From Mucilaginibacter polytrichastri (GTDB lineage Bacteria > Bacteroidota > Bacteroidia > Sphingobacteriales > Sphingobacteriaceae), in the NCBI RefSeq assembly GCF_001911425.1, contig NZ_MPPL01000001.1, positions 1,718,980 through 1,753,161 of the forward strand: 34,182 bases of DNA, in the 5' to 3' direction. The position numbers were made by a program, and so were the translations under genes. Positions 1-8,973 of the stretch are shown piece after piece. The first letter of the stretch is position 1. Every line of letters begins with the position of its first letter. The notes beneath the pieces were generated by a model. It made no database searches and had not been told where the DNA came from. It saw nothing but the letters and a program-made list of their open reading frames with translations.

Positions 1-102
1 GGATCAATTAAGTACTAAGGATTTTACAATAGCATGGAGTTGTTTACGCAATGTAAAAAACAGGATACAATGGTGCCTTTAACGTCTTTTTTGAAATAAA
101 AT

Positions 103-133
103 TTTGAGAGGGATAATATAATTACTTTATTTG
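103..133 (+). promoter_or_regulatory. Candidate promoter of the SusC leader transcript
   Basis: TTG at 103-105, a 20-nt spacer, then TTTATTTG at 126-133, which differs at one position from the Bacteroidetes -7 consensus TAnnTTTG. The predicted transcription start near 137 lies about 31 nt before the leader ORF at 168. The match is imperfect, but the spacing agrees with the other two Cys-run leaders in this window. Bases 1-100 hold nothing I recognise. Confidence 0.4.
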
Positions 134-167
134 TCTACTTAATCTATAGACTTTATATAATTATCTC

Positions 168-296
168 ATGAAACATTCTTTACAACAAAGTAATTATCAA
201 GAAAAGGCATTCTCCGTCTTTTCAGCAATTGCTGTTCAAACTTTCTCAGGCTCTCCAGTATCTTCTTCTTTTACCTGCATGTGTTGTTGCTGTTAA
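168..296 (+). CDS. Cysteine-run leader peptide (42 aa) upstream of SusC
   Basis: ATG at 168 opens a 42-codon frame that begins MKHSLQQ and ends FTCMCCCC before TAA; the last codons are ATG TGT TGT TGC TGT TAA. It is not a lipoprotein or a recognisable domain. The terminal run of four Cys codons resembles amino-acid attenuator leader peptides. It lies 117 nt before the SusC start on the same strand. A terminator-like hairpin begins inside its last Cys codon. Two other short ORFs in the window (11509-11592 and 12767-12838, minus strand) have the same design, and one begins MQHSL. That it is translated, and its role in Cys-dependent control, are inferences; the ORF and codon run are seen directly. 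Confidence 0.62.
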   Translation: MKHSLQQSNYQEKAFSVFSAIAVQTFSGSPVSSSFTCMCCCC

Positions 297-330
297 ACTG
301 ATTATCACCCCCCGGATAACAGTATTTTTT
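290..330 (+). terminator. Terminator/attenuator-like hairpin after the Cys-run leader
   Basis: CTGTTA (290-295) pairs with TAACAG (317-322), followed directly by TATTTTTT (323-330). The 5' arm is the last bases of the leader's Cys run plus its stop codon, so a ribosome at that point would block the hairpin. An alternative shorter stem, TTATC (302-306) with GATAA (315-319), competes for the same bases. The stem is short, so real termination is uncertain. Confidence 0.4.
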
Positions 331-413
331 CTGCTTTAATTTTCGTGATCCTTATTTAATGGCCGCATTGCGTGGCTAAAGGGCCATTCCATTTTTTAAT
401 CTCAAACATAGTG

Positions 414-3400
414 ATGAAACATTTCTACAAAAGAAGTGTGCATTTGCTTTTGTGCCTTTTAATGGTGCAAATAGCTTATGCACAAACAGATAATAAGCCA
501 ACCATCCATTCTAAATTGGCGGGCATTGTACTCGATGCCACAACCAGGCAGCCATTGCCCGGCGCTGTAATAACTATTAAAGGAACCACCCACGCGGTAT
601 CGGCCGATGTGGATGGTAAGTTTTCCTTTGTAACCGGCCAAACTTTTCCATATACATTGGTGGTAAGTTTTGTGGGCTACCTTAAGCAGGAAGTAACCGC
701 AAACGGAAGCCCGGTAGAAATTTTGCTGAAAGAAAATATCAGCCAGTTAAATGATGTAATTGTTACCGGTTACAGTACACAAGAGCGTAAGTATATTACC
801 GGCTCTATTGCCAGTGTTAGCGGCAAGGATCTTGAAAATAACCCGTCTGCAAGTTTTAACCAGTTGTTACAGGGTAAAGCCACAGGGGTACAAGTACTGT
901 CAAACAGCGGTGTACCGGGCGGCGGTGTCACTTTTAGGGTGCGGGGTAATAACTCCATTAATGCCTCTGTCGATCCGCTTTATATTATTGATGGTGTATT
1001 TGTAAGCAACTTAGACCCGGTGCAAACGGGTTTGGGTAACCAGGCGGCATCGAACCCGCTGGCCGATCTTAACCCGAATGATATCGAGAATATCCAGATT
1101 CTTAAAGATGCTAACGCAACCGCAATTTATGGTTCATTGGGTGCTAATGGGGTAATTATTGTTACTACCAAACGCGGTAAACGAAATAGCCAGGGGCATA
1201 TTAACTTAAACACTTACCAGGGATGGTCCAGCGCGATTAAGAAGTTCAAGGTAACAGATGGCCCGCAAACTGCTTTATTAGCAAATGAAGCTAAGATCAA
1301 TACGGCTAAAGATAACGGCGTAGACCCATCAACCATAACCGGTTTAATAGCCAATCCGGCAGGCCAACCAACATATGATCGTACGGATGACCTGTTCCGC
1401 ACAGCCCGTACCCAGGATTATGATGCATCTGCACAAGGGGGTACTGAAAGCAGCGACTATTATATTGCCCTGGGGTATCTTAATCAAGAGTCTATCGTAA
1501 AACCATCCGATTATACCCGTTACACAGCCAGGCTTAATTACGATAACTACGTTACCACCAAACTAAAAATTGGTACCAGCATTAACATTACCCGGTCGCA
1601 ACGCCATCTGAGCGGTAGCGATAATAACCCGCAAGGGGTAATTAACTCGGCCTTGTTCCCGCGGTCGTATCTGCCGGTTTTTAATACAGATGGCTCTTAT
1701 GCCCGCTATGGCAGCTTTGATAACCACCTGGCGCTGATCAATAACCTGAACAATTATGCTTCGGCATGGCGCACCATCAGCAACCTGTTTGGCGAGTACA
1801 CTTTTTTGCCCGGCTTAAAATTAAGAAGCAGCTGGAGTGTAGACTATAATGACGAATACGAAAACGATTACGCCAACACGCTCATTAGTGCAGGTATTGC
1901 CACTAACGGATCGGCGGCTTCTTACGAAACCAAGAATACGGTTTATACCAATGAGCAGGTTTTAACCTATATTAAATCATTTGGTACAGGTAATAAACAC
2001 AGTATTAATGCCCTCATCGGTAATACCATCAATACGGTTATTGGGCAGGGTACAACGGCTACCGGTGTTGGGTTTGCAGGCAATAGCCTTACTGCCATCA
2101 GTGCAGCAGCAACCACAACAGGCTCATCGTATAGCAATACAGCCAAACTGTTATCATTTTTCGGTAAGGGTAGTTATACCTACGATAATAAATACACCAT
2201 TGATGGAAGTATCCGTGCCGATGGATCTTCGAAATTTGGTAAGAATAAACAATGGGGCTATTTCCCGTCGGGTGGTTTGGCATGGCGTGCCGGGCAGGAA
2301 GATTTTATCAAGAAATTGAACTTTTTTGATGATCTGAAATTCAGGGGAAGCATTGGTTTATCCGGTAACCAAAACGGTATCGGCCCCTATGCTGCTTTAG
2401 GTTTATGGTCATCATCCGGTGTTAATTACCTGGCACAACCGGGTACGGCGCCGTCGCAGTTGGCCAACCCCGACCTGACCTGGGAAACTACCCGCCAGAT
2501 AGATTTCGGAACTGAGTTTGCCATCCTAAAAAACAGGCTGAATGTAAGTATCGATTATTATAACAAGTACACTTATAACCTGCTGCTTAATGTACCGGTA
2601 CCTTACCGCTCGGGCTTTGCCAGTTATTTACAAAACTACGGTGCGGTACGCAACAAAGGGATAGAGATAGATCTGCGTTCGACAAATATTGATGCAAAGG
2701 ATTTTAAATGGACAACCGACTTTAACATCTCCTTCAATAAAAACAAGATCGAAAAACTGGCTTCTGACATTGCTCAGGGTGCATCGGGCCGTAATATCTC
2801 TATCCTGAGACAAGGTTACGCGGTAAACTCATTTCAATTATACAAGCAGTTATCTGTTGACCCGCAAACGGGTAATGCCATTTATCAGGATGTAAATGGT
2901 GATGGCAAAATCACATCGACCGACAGGCAGATTGTGGGTAATGCGTTGCCTAAGTTTACCGGTGGTTTTACCAATAATTTATCATACAAGAGATTTGATC
3001 TTAATTTCTTCTTCTATTTCCAGCAGGGTAATAAGATCATGAATATGAATGATTTCTTTATGGTGCACGGCGGTACACAGGCTAATATCGGTTTTGTACC
3101 AAGGCAGTTAGACCGCTGGACCACGCCCGGCCAAATTACCGACATCCCAAGGATGACCACTTATAGCGGTAACCCAACTCAAAATGACGGTGCGGCCAAT
3201 AATTATGGTGGTAACGTGGCCAACTTAAGTTCGCGCTATTTACAGGATGGCTCATTTATCAGGCTTAAAACATTATCGCTGGGTTATAACCTGCCGGTAA
3301 ATGCCGTTAACAAAATTGGCTTAAGCAAAGCGAGGATCTATTTGCAGGCTACCAACCTGTTAACATTTACCCATTATGATGGCCTCGACCCGGAAATAAG

Positions 3401-3494
3401 CTCACAAAGTAATAATCAAAACACCGCCGGATACGACTGGGCTACCGTGCCACAACCGCGTACCATACAAGTTGGCGCTAACGTAACCTTTTAA
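414..3494 (+). CDS. SusC/RagA-family TonB-dependent outer-membrane receptor
   Basis: This is an outer-membrane importer that works with a SusD-type lid lipoprotein and TonB. ATG 414 is preferred over an upstream GTG at 372 because it gives a clean signal peptide (MKHFYKRSVHLLLCLLMVQ, cleavage AYA|Q about residue 23). A carboxypeptidase-regulatory-like beta domain (about 34-110) is followed by the plug domain (about 125-240) and a beta-barrel. The SusC signature is seen in LKDANATAIYGSLGANGVI. The length of 1026 aa is normal. It is followed by SusD after 11 nt and an M14 carboxypeptidase, which suggests uptake of peptides or peptidic glycoconjugates rather than a plain polysaccharide, since no glycoside hydrolase is present. 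The substrate is inferred. It is preceded by a Cys-run leader ORF. Confidence 0.95.
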   Translation: MKHFYKRSVHLLLCLLMVQIAYAQTDNKPTIHSKLAGIVLDATTRQPLPGAVITIKGTTHAVSADVDGKFSFVTGQTFPYTLVVSFVGYLKQEVTANGSPVEILLKENISQLNDVIVTGYSTQERKYITGSIASVSGKDLENNPSASFNQLLQGKATGVQVLSNSGVPGGGVTFRVRGNNSINASVDPLYIIDGVFVSNLDPVQTGLGNQAASNPLADLNPNDIENIQILKDANATAIYGSLGANGVIIVTTKRGKRNSQGHINLNTYQGWSSAIKKFKVTDGPQTALLANEAKINTAKDNGVDPSTITGLIANPAGQPTYDRTDDLFRTARTQDYDASAQGGTESSDYYIALGYLNQESIVKPSDYTRYTARLNYDNYVTTKLKIGTSINITRSQRHLSGSDNNPQGVINSALFPRSYLPVFNTDGSYARYGSFDNHLALINNLNNYASAWRTISNLFGEYTFLPGLKLRSSWSVDYNDEYENDYANTLISAGIATNGSAASYETKNTVYTNEQVLTYIKSFGTGNKHSINALIGNTINTVIGQGTTATGVGFAGNSLTAISAAATTTGSSYSNTAKLLSFFGKGSYTYDNKYTIDGSIRADGSSKFGKNKQWGYFPSGGLAWRAGQEDFIKKLNFFDDLKFRGSIGLSGNQNGIGPYAALGLWSSSGVNYLAQPGTAPSQLANPDLTWETTRQIDFGTEFAILKNRLNVSIDYYNKYTYNLLLNVPVPYRSGFASYLQNYGAVRNKGIEIDLRSTNIDAKDFKWTTDFNISFNKNKIEKLASDIAQGASGRNISILRQGYAVNSFQLYKQLSVDPQTGNAIYQDVNGDGKITSTDRQIVGNALPKFTGGFTNNLSYKRFDLNFFFYFQQGNKIMNMNDFFMVHGGTQANIGFVPRQLDRWTTPGQITDIPRMTTYSGNPTQNDGAANNYGGNVANLSSRYLQDGSFIRLKTLSLGYNLPVNAVNKIGLSKARIYLQATNLLTFTHYDGLDPEISSQSNNQNTAGYDWATVPQPRTIQVGANVTF

Positions 3495-3505
3495 TCTGCA
3501 ATAAC

Positions 3506-4840
3506 ATGAAACGAATATATATCTACAGTTTACTGGTTGCCCTTTCACTTAGTGCAACATCGTGCAAAAAATATCTGGACGAAAAGCCCAACAACCTTAT
3601 CGCTACCGAAGATGCCATTACGGATGCCGGTACAGCCCGCGCAGCAATTATAGGCGCGTATGACCGGGTGCAAAATTATTATGCATCCAACTATCCAACA
3701 TTGGGTGTGATGCCTGCTGATAACGTAATTTTTAATGGTACCTTAAATGAATACCTGCAGCTGGATCAGAATGCGGTACCGGTTGATAACGTTATTACCG
3801 TTGCGGCTTATCAGAATATCTATAAAGCAATTAACTCGGCTAATAGTGTTATTACCGCTGTGCCTGCTGTAAGCGACCCGTTGTTGACTGCCGATGAAAA
3901 AAATAAGATTTTGGGCGAAGCTTACTTTATCCGCGCTTTAGCTTATTTTGATTTGGGCCGTGGCTGGGGTGGTGTACAATTACAGCTGACACCCACCACT
4001 AATTTAAGTTCATTAAAAGGAGTTAAGCGCAGTACCCTCGATCAGACTTATGACCAGGTATTGGCTGATCTGGTAAAGGCCGAGCCATTATTACCAGAGG
4101 ATGGCAGCACCCGCAACCGTGCGCAAAAAAGTGTAGCTCGTGCCTTACGTGCACGCCTGCATTTATACCGCCAGCAATGGAGCGATGCGGAAAACTATGC
4201 TACACAGGTAATTGGCAATACCAAATATGCCTTGGTTAAGCCTTACAATACCTTTTTTACCGCACCTTTTTTAAGTACCGAATCTGTTTTTGAGCTCACC
4301 TATTCTACCAACGATAAAAACAGCTACTGGAATTTATGGTACCCAAGCTCAGCGGGTGGGCAGTATACCCTAAAACCATCAGATGCTTTGGTTGCCAAGC
4401 TAAATAACCCTGCTATTGGCGGTACCCGCAAAACATTGATAGGCGGTACGGGCACAGGTGTTTATGGAGTTTTGTATAATACAACCTCATCCAGTGTTGA
4501 TCCATCATACCTGATCCGGATTGCGGAGCTGTATTTGATCCGTGCCGAAGCGCGTGCGCAGCAAAATAACCTGGCCGGTGCAATTGCCGATCTGAACATT
4601 ATTCGTGCCCGTGCAGGTGTAGCTGCAACTACAGCTACAACACAAGCTGATGTTATACAGGCTATAGAAGATGAAAATAGTGTGGAGTTCCCGTTCGAGG
4701 CGCACCGCTGGTTTGACCTGGTACGTACCGGCCGTGCAGGTGCAGTTTTGGGCCTTACAAACAAAAATTACTGGCTATTCCCGATCCCGTATTCAGATAT
4801 CCTGTCAGACCCGGATGTAACGCAGAACCCAGGTTATTAA
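3506..4840 (+). CDS. SusD/RagB-family outer-membrane lipoprotein
   Basis: This is the surface-exposed ligand-binding lid of the SusC partner. The signal ends in a lipobox (SATSC, Cys at about residue 20) followed by KKYLDEKP, the usual start of mature SusD proteins. The helical TPR-like body contains IRALAYFDLGRGWGGV and the family-typical C-terminal part with the stretch EFPFEAHRWFDLVRTGR. It has 444 aa, at the short end for SusD. It lies 11 nt after SusC and 34 nt before the M14 peptidase, all on the same strand, so the three genes form one operon. Confidence 0.93.
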   Translation: MKRIYIYSLLVALSLSATSCKKYLDEKPNNLIATEDAITDAGTARAAIIGAYDRVQNYYASNYPTLGVMPADNVIFNGTLNEYLQLDQNAVPVDNVITVAAYQNIYKAINSANSVITAVPAVSDPLLTADEKNKILGEAYFIRALAYFDLGRGWGGVQLQLTPTTNLSSLKGVKRSTLDQTYDQVLADLVKAEPLLPEDGSTRNRAQKSVARALRARLHLYRQQWSDAENYATQVIGNTKYALVKPYNTFFTAPFLSTESVFELTYSTNDKNSYWNLWYPSSAGGQYTLKPSDALVAKLNNPAIGGTRKTLIGGTGTGVYGVLYNTTSSSVDPSYLIRIAELYLIRAEARAQQNNLAGAIADLNIIRARAGVAATTATTQADVIQAIEDENSVEFPFEAHRWFDLVRTGRAGAVLGLTNKNYWLFPIPYSDILSDPDVTQNPGY

Positions 4841-4874
4841 TTGAGCATAGTACTATTAAAACTCTATATCGAAT

Positions 4875-7625
4875 ATGAAAACAACCTACAAAATAACCAG
4901 CTTGCTCTTTGGGCTGTTGTTATTTACCGTGCATATCACATCGGCACAAAACAACTATTATTTCCCCAAGGCGCAGGTGCTTGATAGCAAGATCCCTACG
5001 CCCGAGCAGTTTCTGGGTTATCCAATTGGCTCATTCTACACCCGGCACGATCAGGTGGTGGCCTATTTTCGCGAACTGGCACGTGTTAGCAACCGTATTC
5101 ACGTACAGAGCATTGGCCACACGTACGAAAACCGGGAGCAAATTATTGCAACCATAACTTCGCCCGAAAACTTTGGCAGGCTGGATCAGATCCGCCAGGA
5201 GCACCTCAATCAAATAGACCCTGCCAAACCGGTGATCGGTAGCAGTGCCCCGGTTATTATAGATCTTGGTTATGGTGTGCATGGTAACGAAACATCGAGT
5301 ACCGAAGTGAGCCTGCTGGTTGGTTATTACCTCGCCGCAAGTAATGATCCCGAAACTTTAAAGTGGTTGCAGGAGTCGGTGATCTTTATCGATCCTTCAC
5401 TAAACCCTGATGGACGTGACCGGGCAGCTAACTGGCACAACGCATTCCATTCTAACCCACCTGTTGCCGATCCTATTGATAAAGAACACCAGGAAGGCTG
5501 GCCAATGGGGCGCACCAACCATTACTATACCGACCTTAACCGCGATTGGTTGAATCTTGTACAGGTAGAAAGCCGTAACCGGGTAGCGTTTTTCCATCAA
5601 TGGTATCCAAACGTGCAGATTGATTTTCACGAGCAGGGCACCAGCGCTACTTATTATTTTGAGCCAACACCTAAAAGCCATTATAGCCCTATCATCCCAC
5701 AGTTTTTGTATGATGAAGGTATCGTACTGGCAAAATACAATGCCCAGGCGCTGGACGATATAGGGTCGTTGTATTTTACCAAAGAAGGATATGATAACTT
5801 GTCGCCAATTTACGGCTCAACTTATCCTAAGTTTTATGGCGCGGTGGCAGCTACTTATGAGCAGGCCAGTTCGCGCGGTATTGTTCAGGAGTCAACCAAT
5901 GGCATCCCGCTTACTTTTGCTTTTTCTATCCGCAATCACCTCACTACAAGTTTCTCAACAATCCGTGCGTCGGTGGCAGAGAAAGCAGGGTTATTTAAAA
6001 CCCAGAAAGACTTTTTCAAATACGCGCTTGATCAGGGGCAGAAAAGTGCGACCAAGGCTTATGTTTTTGGCGACGCAAAAGATGTAAACCTAACGCAGAA
6101 ATTTTTAGGCTTGTTGTTACAGCACCGTATCAAAGTTTACCAGCTTGCTGATAACGTTAGTCAGGACGGGAAAGCGTTTCAAAAAGGTAAAGCTTATGTT
6201 GTACCATCAGATCAGCCTAATTACCTCATCGTACATTCGATATTTGAAGAAAACGCGCTTACTGATAGCATTTATTATGATAACACCGGTTGGAGTATCA
6301 TCCACGCTTACGGCTTAAAATATGCCAGGCTAGCAGCGCCGGCGGTTAAGGGCGCGTTAGTAACTTCGATAGATTTACCTCAGGGTACTGTAGAAGGTGG
6401 CAAATCTAATTTAGCTTATTTGCTCAACTATAGTGATTATAATGCCAGCCGGGCATTGTATCATTTATTAACCAAACAAATATTGGTTAGGGCTGCCTTT
6501 AAATCTTTTACGGCCGGTACCGGCTTGGGTAAGCGAAGCTTTGGCAGTGGTTCACTGGTAATACCTGTAGTTGGACAAACCGTTTCGCCCGATTCGCTGT
6601 ACAAGGCGCTTCAGGAAGTTGCCACAGACACACATCTAAACTTTACGGCGGTTAGCACCGGCTACAGCCTTGAAGGGATTGATTTGGGCAGCAGCAACAT
6701 CAGGGCTATTAAGAAACCAGAAGTAGCCCTTGCTTTTGGGCAGGGCGTTACCGCATCGGAAGCCGGGCAGGTTTGGTTCCTGTTAAATCAGCAGCTCGAT
6801 TTACCCGTTGCCAAAATTGATCCGGCCAGTTTTCAACGTGCCGATCTGAGCCGCTACACCGTGCTTGTTTTGCCGGGTGGCGCTTACAACGCATGGGATA
6901 AAGCAACAGTGGATAAGATTAAAGACTGGGTAAGTAATGGTGGTACGCTAATCACTTTTCAAACCGCAAGTGCCTGGGCAATTGAACATGGCATTGCAAA
7001 TGAAAAAGTTGTACCTGCAACCTTTGGGGGCCGCGATGGCAACGTACAACCACAAACGGTTAATGCCGTAGCAAACAATGCTGCCCCTGCAGAGCAACAG
7101 GCTCAATTGGGTAGTAGAAGGGCGGGAGCACCAACAACAAAAACGGCGTCAGCAGATAGCCTACATCAAGCGCCAAGCGCAGGACGCAGACGTTCTGAAG
7201 CAGGCGGGCGATTGGATTTTGCCCGCCAGGAAGAAGTTGAAGGCGCAAAGCGTGTAAATGGGGCTATATTTCAGGCTGATCTGGATATCACCAATCCACT
7301 TGCCTTTGGTATTACCACCAGAAAGTTATTTATCAACAAGAATGGCGCAACAATTTTACAACCAAGTGCTAACCGTTACACAACAGTAGCGCAATACAAT
7401 GCCAAGCCGTTTGTAAATGGTTATGCGCCGCGCGAAAGTTTAAATAGTATAGCAAATTCTGCAGCCATCATTTTGTCGTCGAGCGGCAGGGGTAAGATTG
7501 TTTTATTTGCCGATGACCCTACTTACCGTGGCTACTGGCTTGGAACAAGTAGGTTATTCATTAACTCGTTGTTCTTTGCTAACCTGGCAGGCGGAAGAGC
7601 CGGAGGACAACAAGAAGAGCAATAA
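4875..7625 (+). CDS. Exported M14-family zinc carboxypeptidase with C-terminal amidotransferase-like domain
   Basis: It has a signal peptide with cleavage near TSA|Q (residue 24). The catalytic domain shows the metal ligands His136 and Glu139 in GVHGNETS and His252 in DFHEQGT, with a probable catalytic Glu329 in TYEQASSRG. A DJ-1/glutamine-amidotransferase-like Rossmann segment follows around residues 660-700 (VLVLPGGAYNAW, then WVSNGGTLITF). A low-complexity Ala/Gln/Arg-rich insert lies at about 715-785, before a last beta-rich part. At 916 aa it matches large Bacteroidota M14 proteins. It probably trims peptides in the periplasm or at the cell surface for the SusCD pair in the same operon. 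Substrate specificity cannot be read. Confidence 0.88.
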   Translation: MKTTYKITSLLFGLLLFTVHITSAQNNYYFPKAQVLDSKIPTPEQFLGYPIGSFYTRHDQVVAYFRELARVSNRIHVQSIGHTYENREQIIATITSPENFGRLDQIRQEHLNQIDPAKPVIGSSAPVIIDLGYGVHGNETSSTEVSLLVGYYLAASNDPETLKWLQESVIFIDPSLNPDGRDRAANWHNAFHSNPPVADPIDKEHQEGWPMGRTNHYYTDLNRDWLNLVQVESRNRVAFFHQWYPNVQIDFHEQGTSATYYFEPTPKSHYSPIIPQFLYDEGIVLAKYNAQALDDIGSLYFTKEGYDNLSPIYGSTYPKFYGAVAATYEQASSRGIVQESTNGIPLTFAFSIRNHLTTSFSTIRASVAEKAGLFKTQKDFFKYALDQGQKSATKAYVFGDAKDVNLTQKFLGLLLQHRIKVYQLADNVSQDGKAFQKGKAYVVPSDQPNYLIVHSIFEENALTDSIYYDNTGWSIIHAYGLKYARLAAPAVKGALVTSIDLPQGTVEGGKSNLAYLLNYSDYNASRALYHLLTKQILVRAAFKSFTAGTGLGKRSFGSGSLVIPVVGQTVSPDSLYKALQEVATDTHLNFTAVSTGYSLEGIDLGSSNIRAIKKPEVALAFGQGVTASEAGQVWFLLNQQLDLPVAKIDPASFQRADLSRYTVLVLPGGAYNAWDKATVDKIKDWVSNGGTLITFQTASAWAIEHGIANEKVVPATFGGRDGNVQPQTVNAVANNAAPAEQQAQLGSRRAGAPTTKTASADSLHQAPSAGRRRSEAGGRLDFARQEEVEGAKRVNGAIFQADLDITNPLAFGITTRKLFINKNGATILQPSANRYTTVAQYNAKPFVNGYAPRESLNSIANSAAIILSSSGRGKIVLFADDPTYRGYWLGTSRLFINSLFFANLAGGRAGGQQEEQ

Positions 7626-7630
7626 AAGCT

Positions 7631-7669
7631 ACACTCGGGCCTGTAAATGTAGGTTATGGGCCCGAGTGT
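7631..7669 (+). terminator. Hairpin ending the SusC-SusD-M14 operon
   Basis: A perfect 11-bp stem, ACACTCGGGCC (7631-7641) with GGCCCGAGTGT (7659-7669), encloses a 17-nt loop five bases after the M14 stop. There is no long T-run (TTATTAACC follows), so it may act as a weak terminator or as a processing barrier ahead of the tRNA that starts 9 nt later. Confidence 0.55.
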
Positions 7670-7678
7670 TATTAACCA

Positions 7679-7750
7679 GGTGGGGTGGCCGAGTGGTTAG
7701 GCGGGGGTTTGCAAAACTCTGTACGGCGGTTCAAATCCGTCCCCACACCT
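7679..7750 (+). tRNA. tRNA-Cys (GCA) with a bulged acceptor stem
   Basis: The cloverleaf reads: acceptor GGTGGGG; D-arm GCC/GGC; anticodon arm GGGGT-TTGCAAA-ACTCT with anticodon GCA; T-arm GGCGG-TTCAAAT-CCGTC; then CCCACACC and discriminator T. The 3' acceptor strand is one base too long: it pairs fully only if the A after CCC is bulged. The anticodon stem has two G-U pairs and the T stem one. The second tRNA-Cys (12640-12711) has a perfect acceptor stem. This copy may be degenerate, or there may be a one-base sequencing insertion. CCA is not encoded. It ends 23 nt before the next gene's GTG. Confidence 0.75.
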
Positions 7751-7773
7751 CTAAAAATATTCAGGATTGTATA

Positions 7774-8952
7774 GTGGGAATAGCGAATAAATATATCGTG
7801 CTGCAATTTGCAGCTATTCTGTTAGTGCCGGTTGTTATTAAGGCGCAGGCTGTTAACGCGCACGCGGTTTATGTAATTGCACATCACGTTATAAAGCCAG
7901 ATCAGCAATTAACTCATCCGTTGATTGTTAACAAACCCGATAGTGTGGGTGAGCCTGCGGGTATATCTGCTACCTCAATTGCTAATCATATTGATGAGTT
8001 GCTGGAAGAGACAAATGGCCTGGCCGAAACCAGGGTTAACCGGCAGTTTAGCCGGGTTTTAAAACATATCAGAATTAAAGACCTTGCCAACCAGGGCGCA
8101 ACTGATAAACGTGTATATATGCGCATGGCCGATCTTTTTGTACGGTTAAAACTATATCCCCTGGCCATGAAATGTTATTTGAAAACATTACCGGTTGTTT
8201 CACAAAATGTGGTGAGTGTAAATCATTCGCAGCCGGATACTTTAGCAGATAAAACAACTACGGACAGTTTATTGGCAGATAACCGGGCCCTTAACCTCAA
8301 TTTAAAAGATGATACCGTTTTTAGTGATAAAGCGCAATGGCTGGAAAACCACGCTAATGAAAGGCGATCTGAAGGGATAGGCAGCCAAAAAATTGCTGAG
8401 GCATTTAATGATGGTAAAACGGCTTTTGCTTACGCGCTGCTATTCCATGTTAAACAGCCAGTTCCGGGTAGGCGCAAGGTTTTTCATTGGAGCAATACCG
8501 GGCATACCTTTATAACGCTTATTAAGTATAACGACGATTCTACCAGTGTAACACGGTCTTTCGGTTTTTATCCTAAGAAAGATAATATCCTGTCGGCTAC
8601 GCCGCTTGCTCCAACTACAAGTGCTGTGTTTAAAGATGATGGCGGGCATAATTGGGATGAGGTGGTTGGGAAGTTTATATCGCGCCACAAGTTTAAAAGG
8701 GTTTTAAAATTAGTGAGCCGGTTTAGCGAAACAGATTATCAGCTTAGCACCAACAATTGCACAGATTTTGCCATCAGCGCAGCCACCATAGCCGGTATCT
8801 ATATTAGCAACACTAAAGCTAAATGGCCCTTGGGCAGCGGTAATAACCCGGGTGCTACCGGGCAAAGTATATTAACAAATAAGGTCTCGGCAGATGACCA
8901 TGCCCCATTGTTTGTTTATAAGAATTTAAGTGCCGTTACATCGACTCAATAA
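7774..8952 (+). CDS. Exported protein with putative permuted papain-like (His...Cys) C-terminal domain
   Basis: The open frame extends upstream through the tRNA and into the M14 gene, so the real start must be later. GTG 7774 has AGGA seven bases upstream and gives a signal peptide (KYIVLQFAAILLVPVVIKAQA). The middle (about 60-200) is charged, helical and Asp/Thr-rich. The C-terminal 170 residues contain His244 in NTGHTFITLIKY, the strand SFGFYPKK and Cys329 in STNNCTDFA. A His-before-Cys order with an NC motif is seen in circularly permuted papain-fold proteins (NlpC/P60, YiiX or LRAT-like). The fold assignment is inference. It may be an exported peptidase or amidase. I know no characterised relative. 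Confidence 0.6.
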   Translation: MGIANKYIVLQFAAILLVPVVIKAQAVNAHAVYVIAHHVIKPDQQLTHPLIVNKPDSVGEPAGISATSIANHIDELLEETNGLAETRVNRQFSRVLKHIRIKDLANQGATDKRVYMRMADLFVRLKLYPLAMKCYLKTLPVVSQNVVSVNHSQPDTLADKTTTDSLLADNRALNLNLKDDTVFSDKAQWLENHANERRSEGIGSQKIAEAFNDGKTAFAYALLFHVKQPVPGRRKVFHWSNTGHTFITLIKYNDDSTSVTRSFGFYPKKDNILSATPLAPTTSAVFKDDGGHNWDEVVGKFISRHKFKRVLKLVSRFSETDYQLSTNNCTDFAISAATIAGIYISNTKAKWPLGSGNNPGATGQSILTNKVSADDHAPLFVYKNLSAVTSTQ

Positions 8953-8973
8953 GCAAAACCTTATATTAACGAT

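Noticed and set aside
372..413. Upstream GTG start for the SusC gene
   Set aside because: It adds 14 residues before the signal peptide; ATG 414 gives a normal signal sequence.
7498..7773. Extension of the papain-like gene upstream through the tRNA into the M14 gene
   Set aside because: The frame is open only by chance; it would overlap the tRNA-Cys and the M14 coding end, and lacks a signal peptide at that start.
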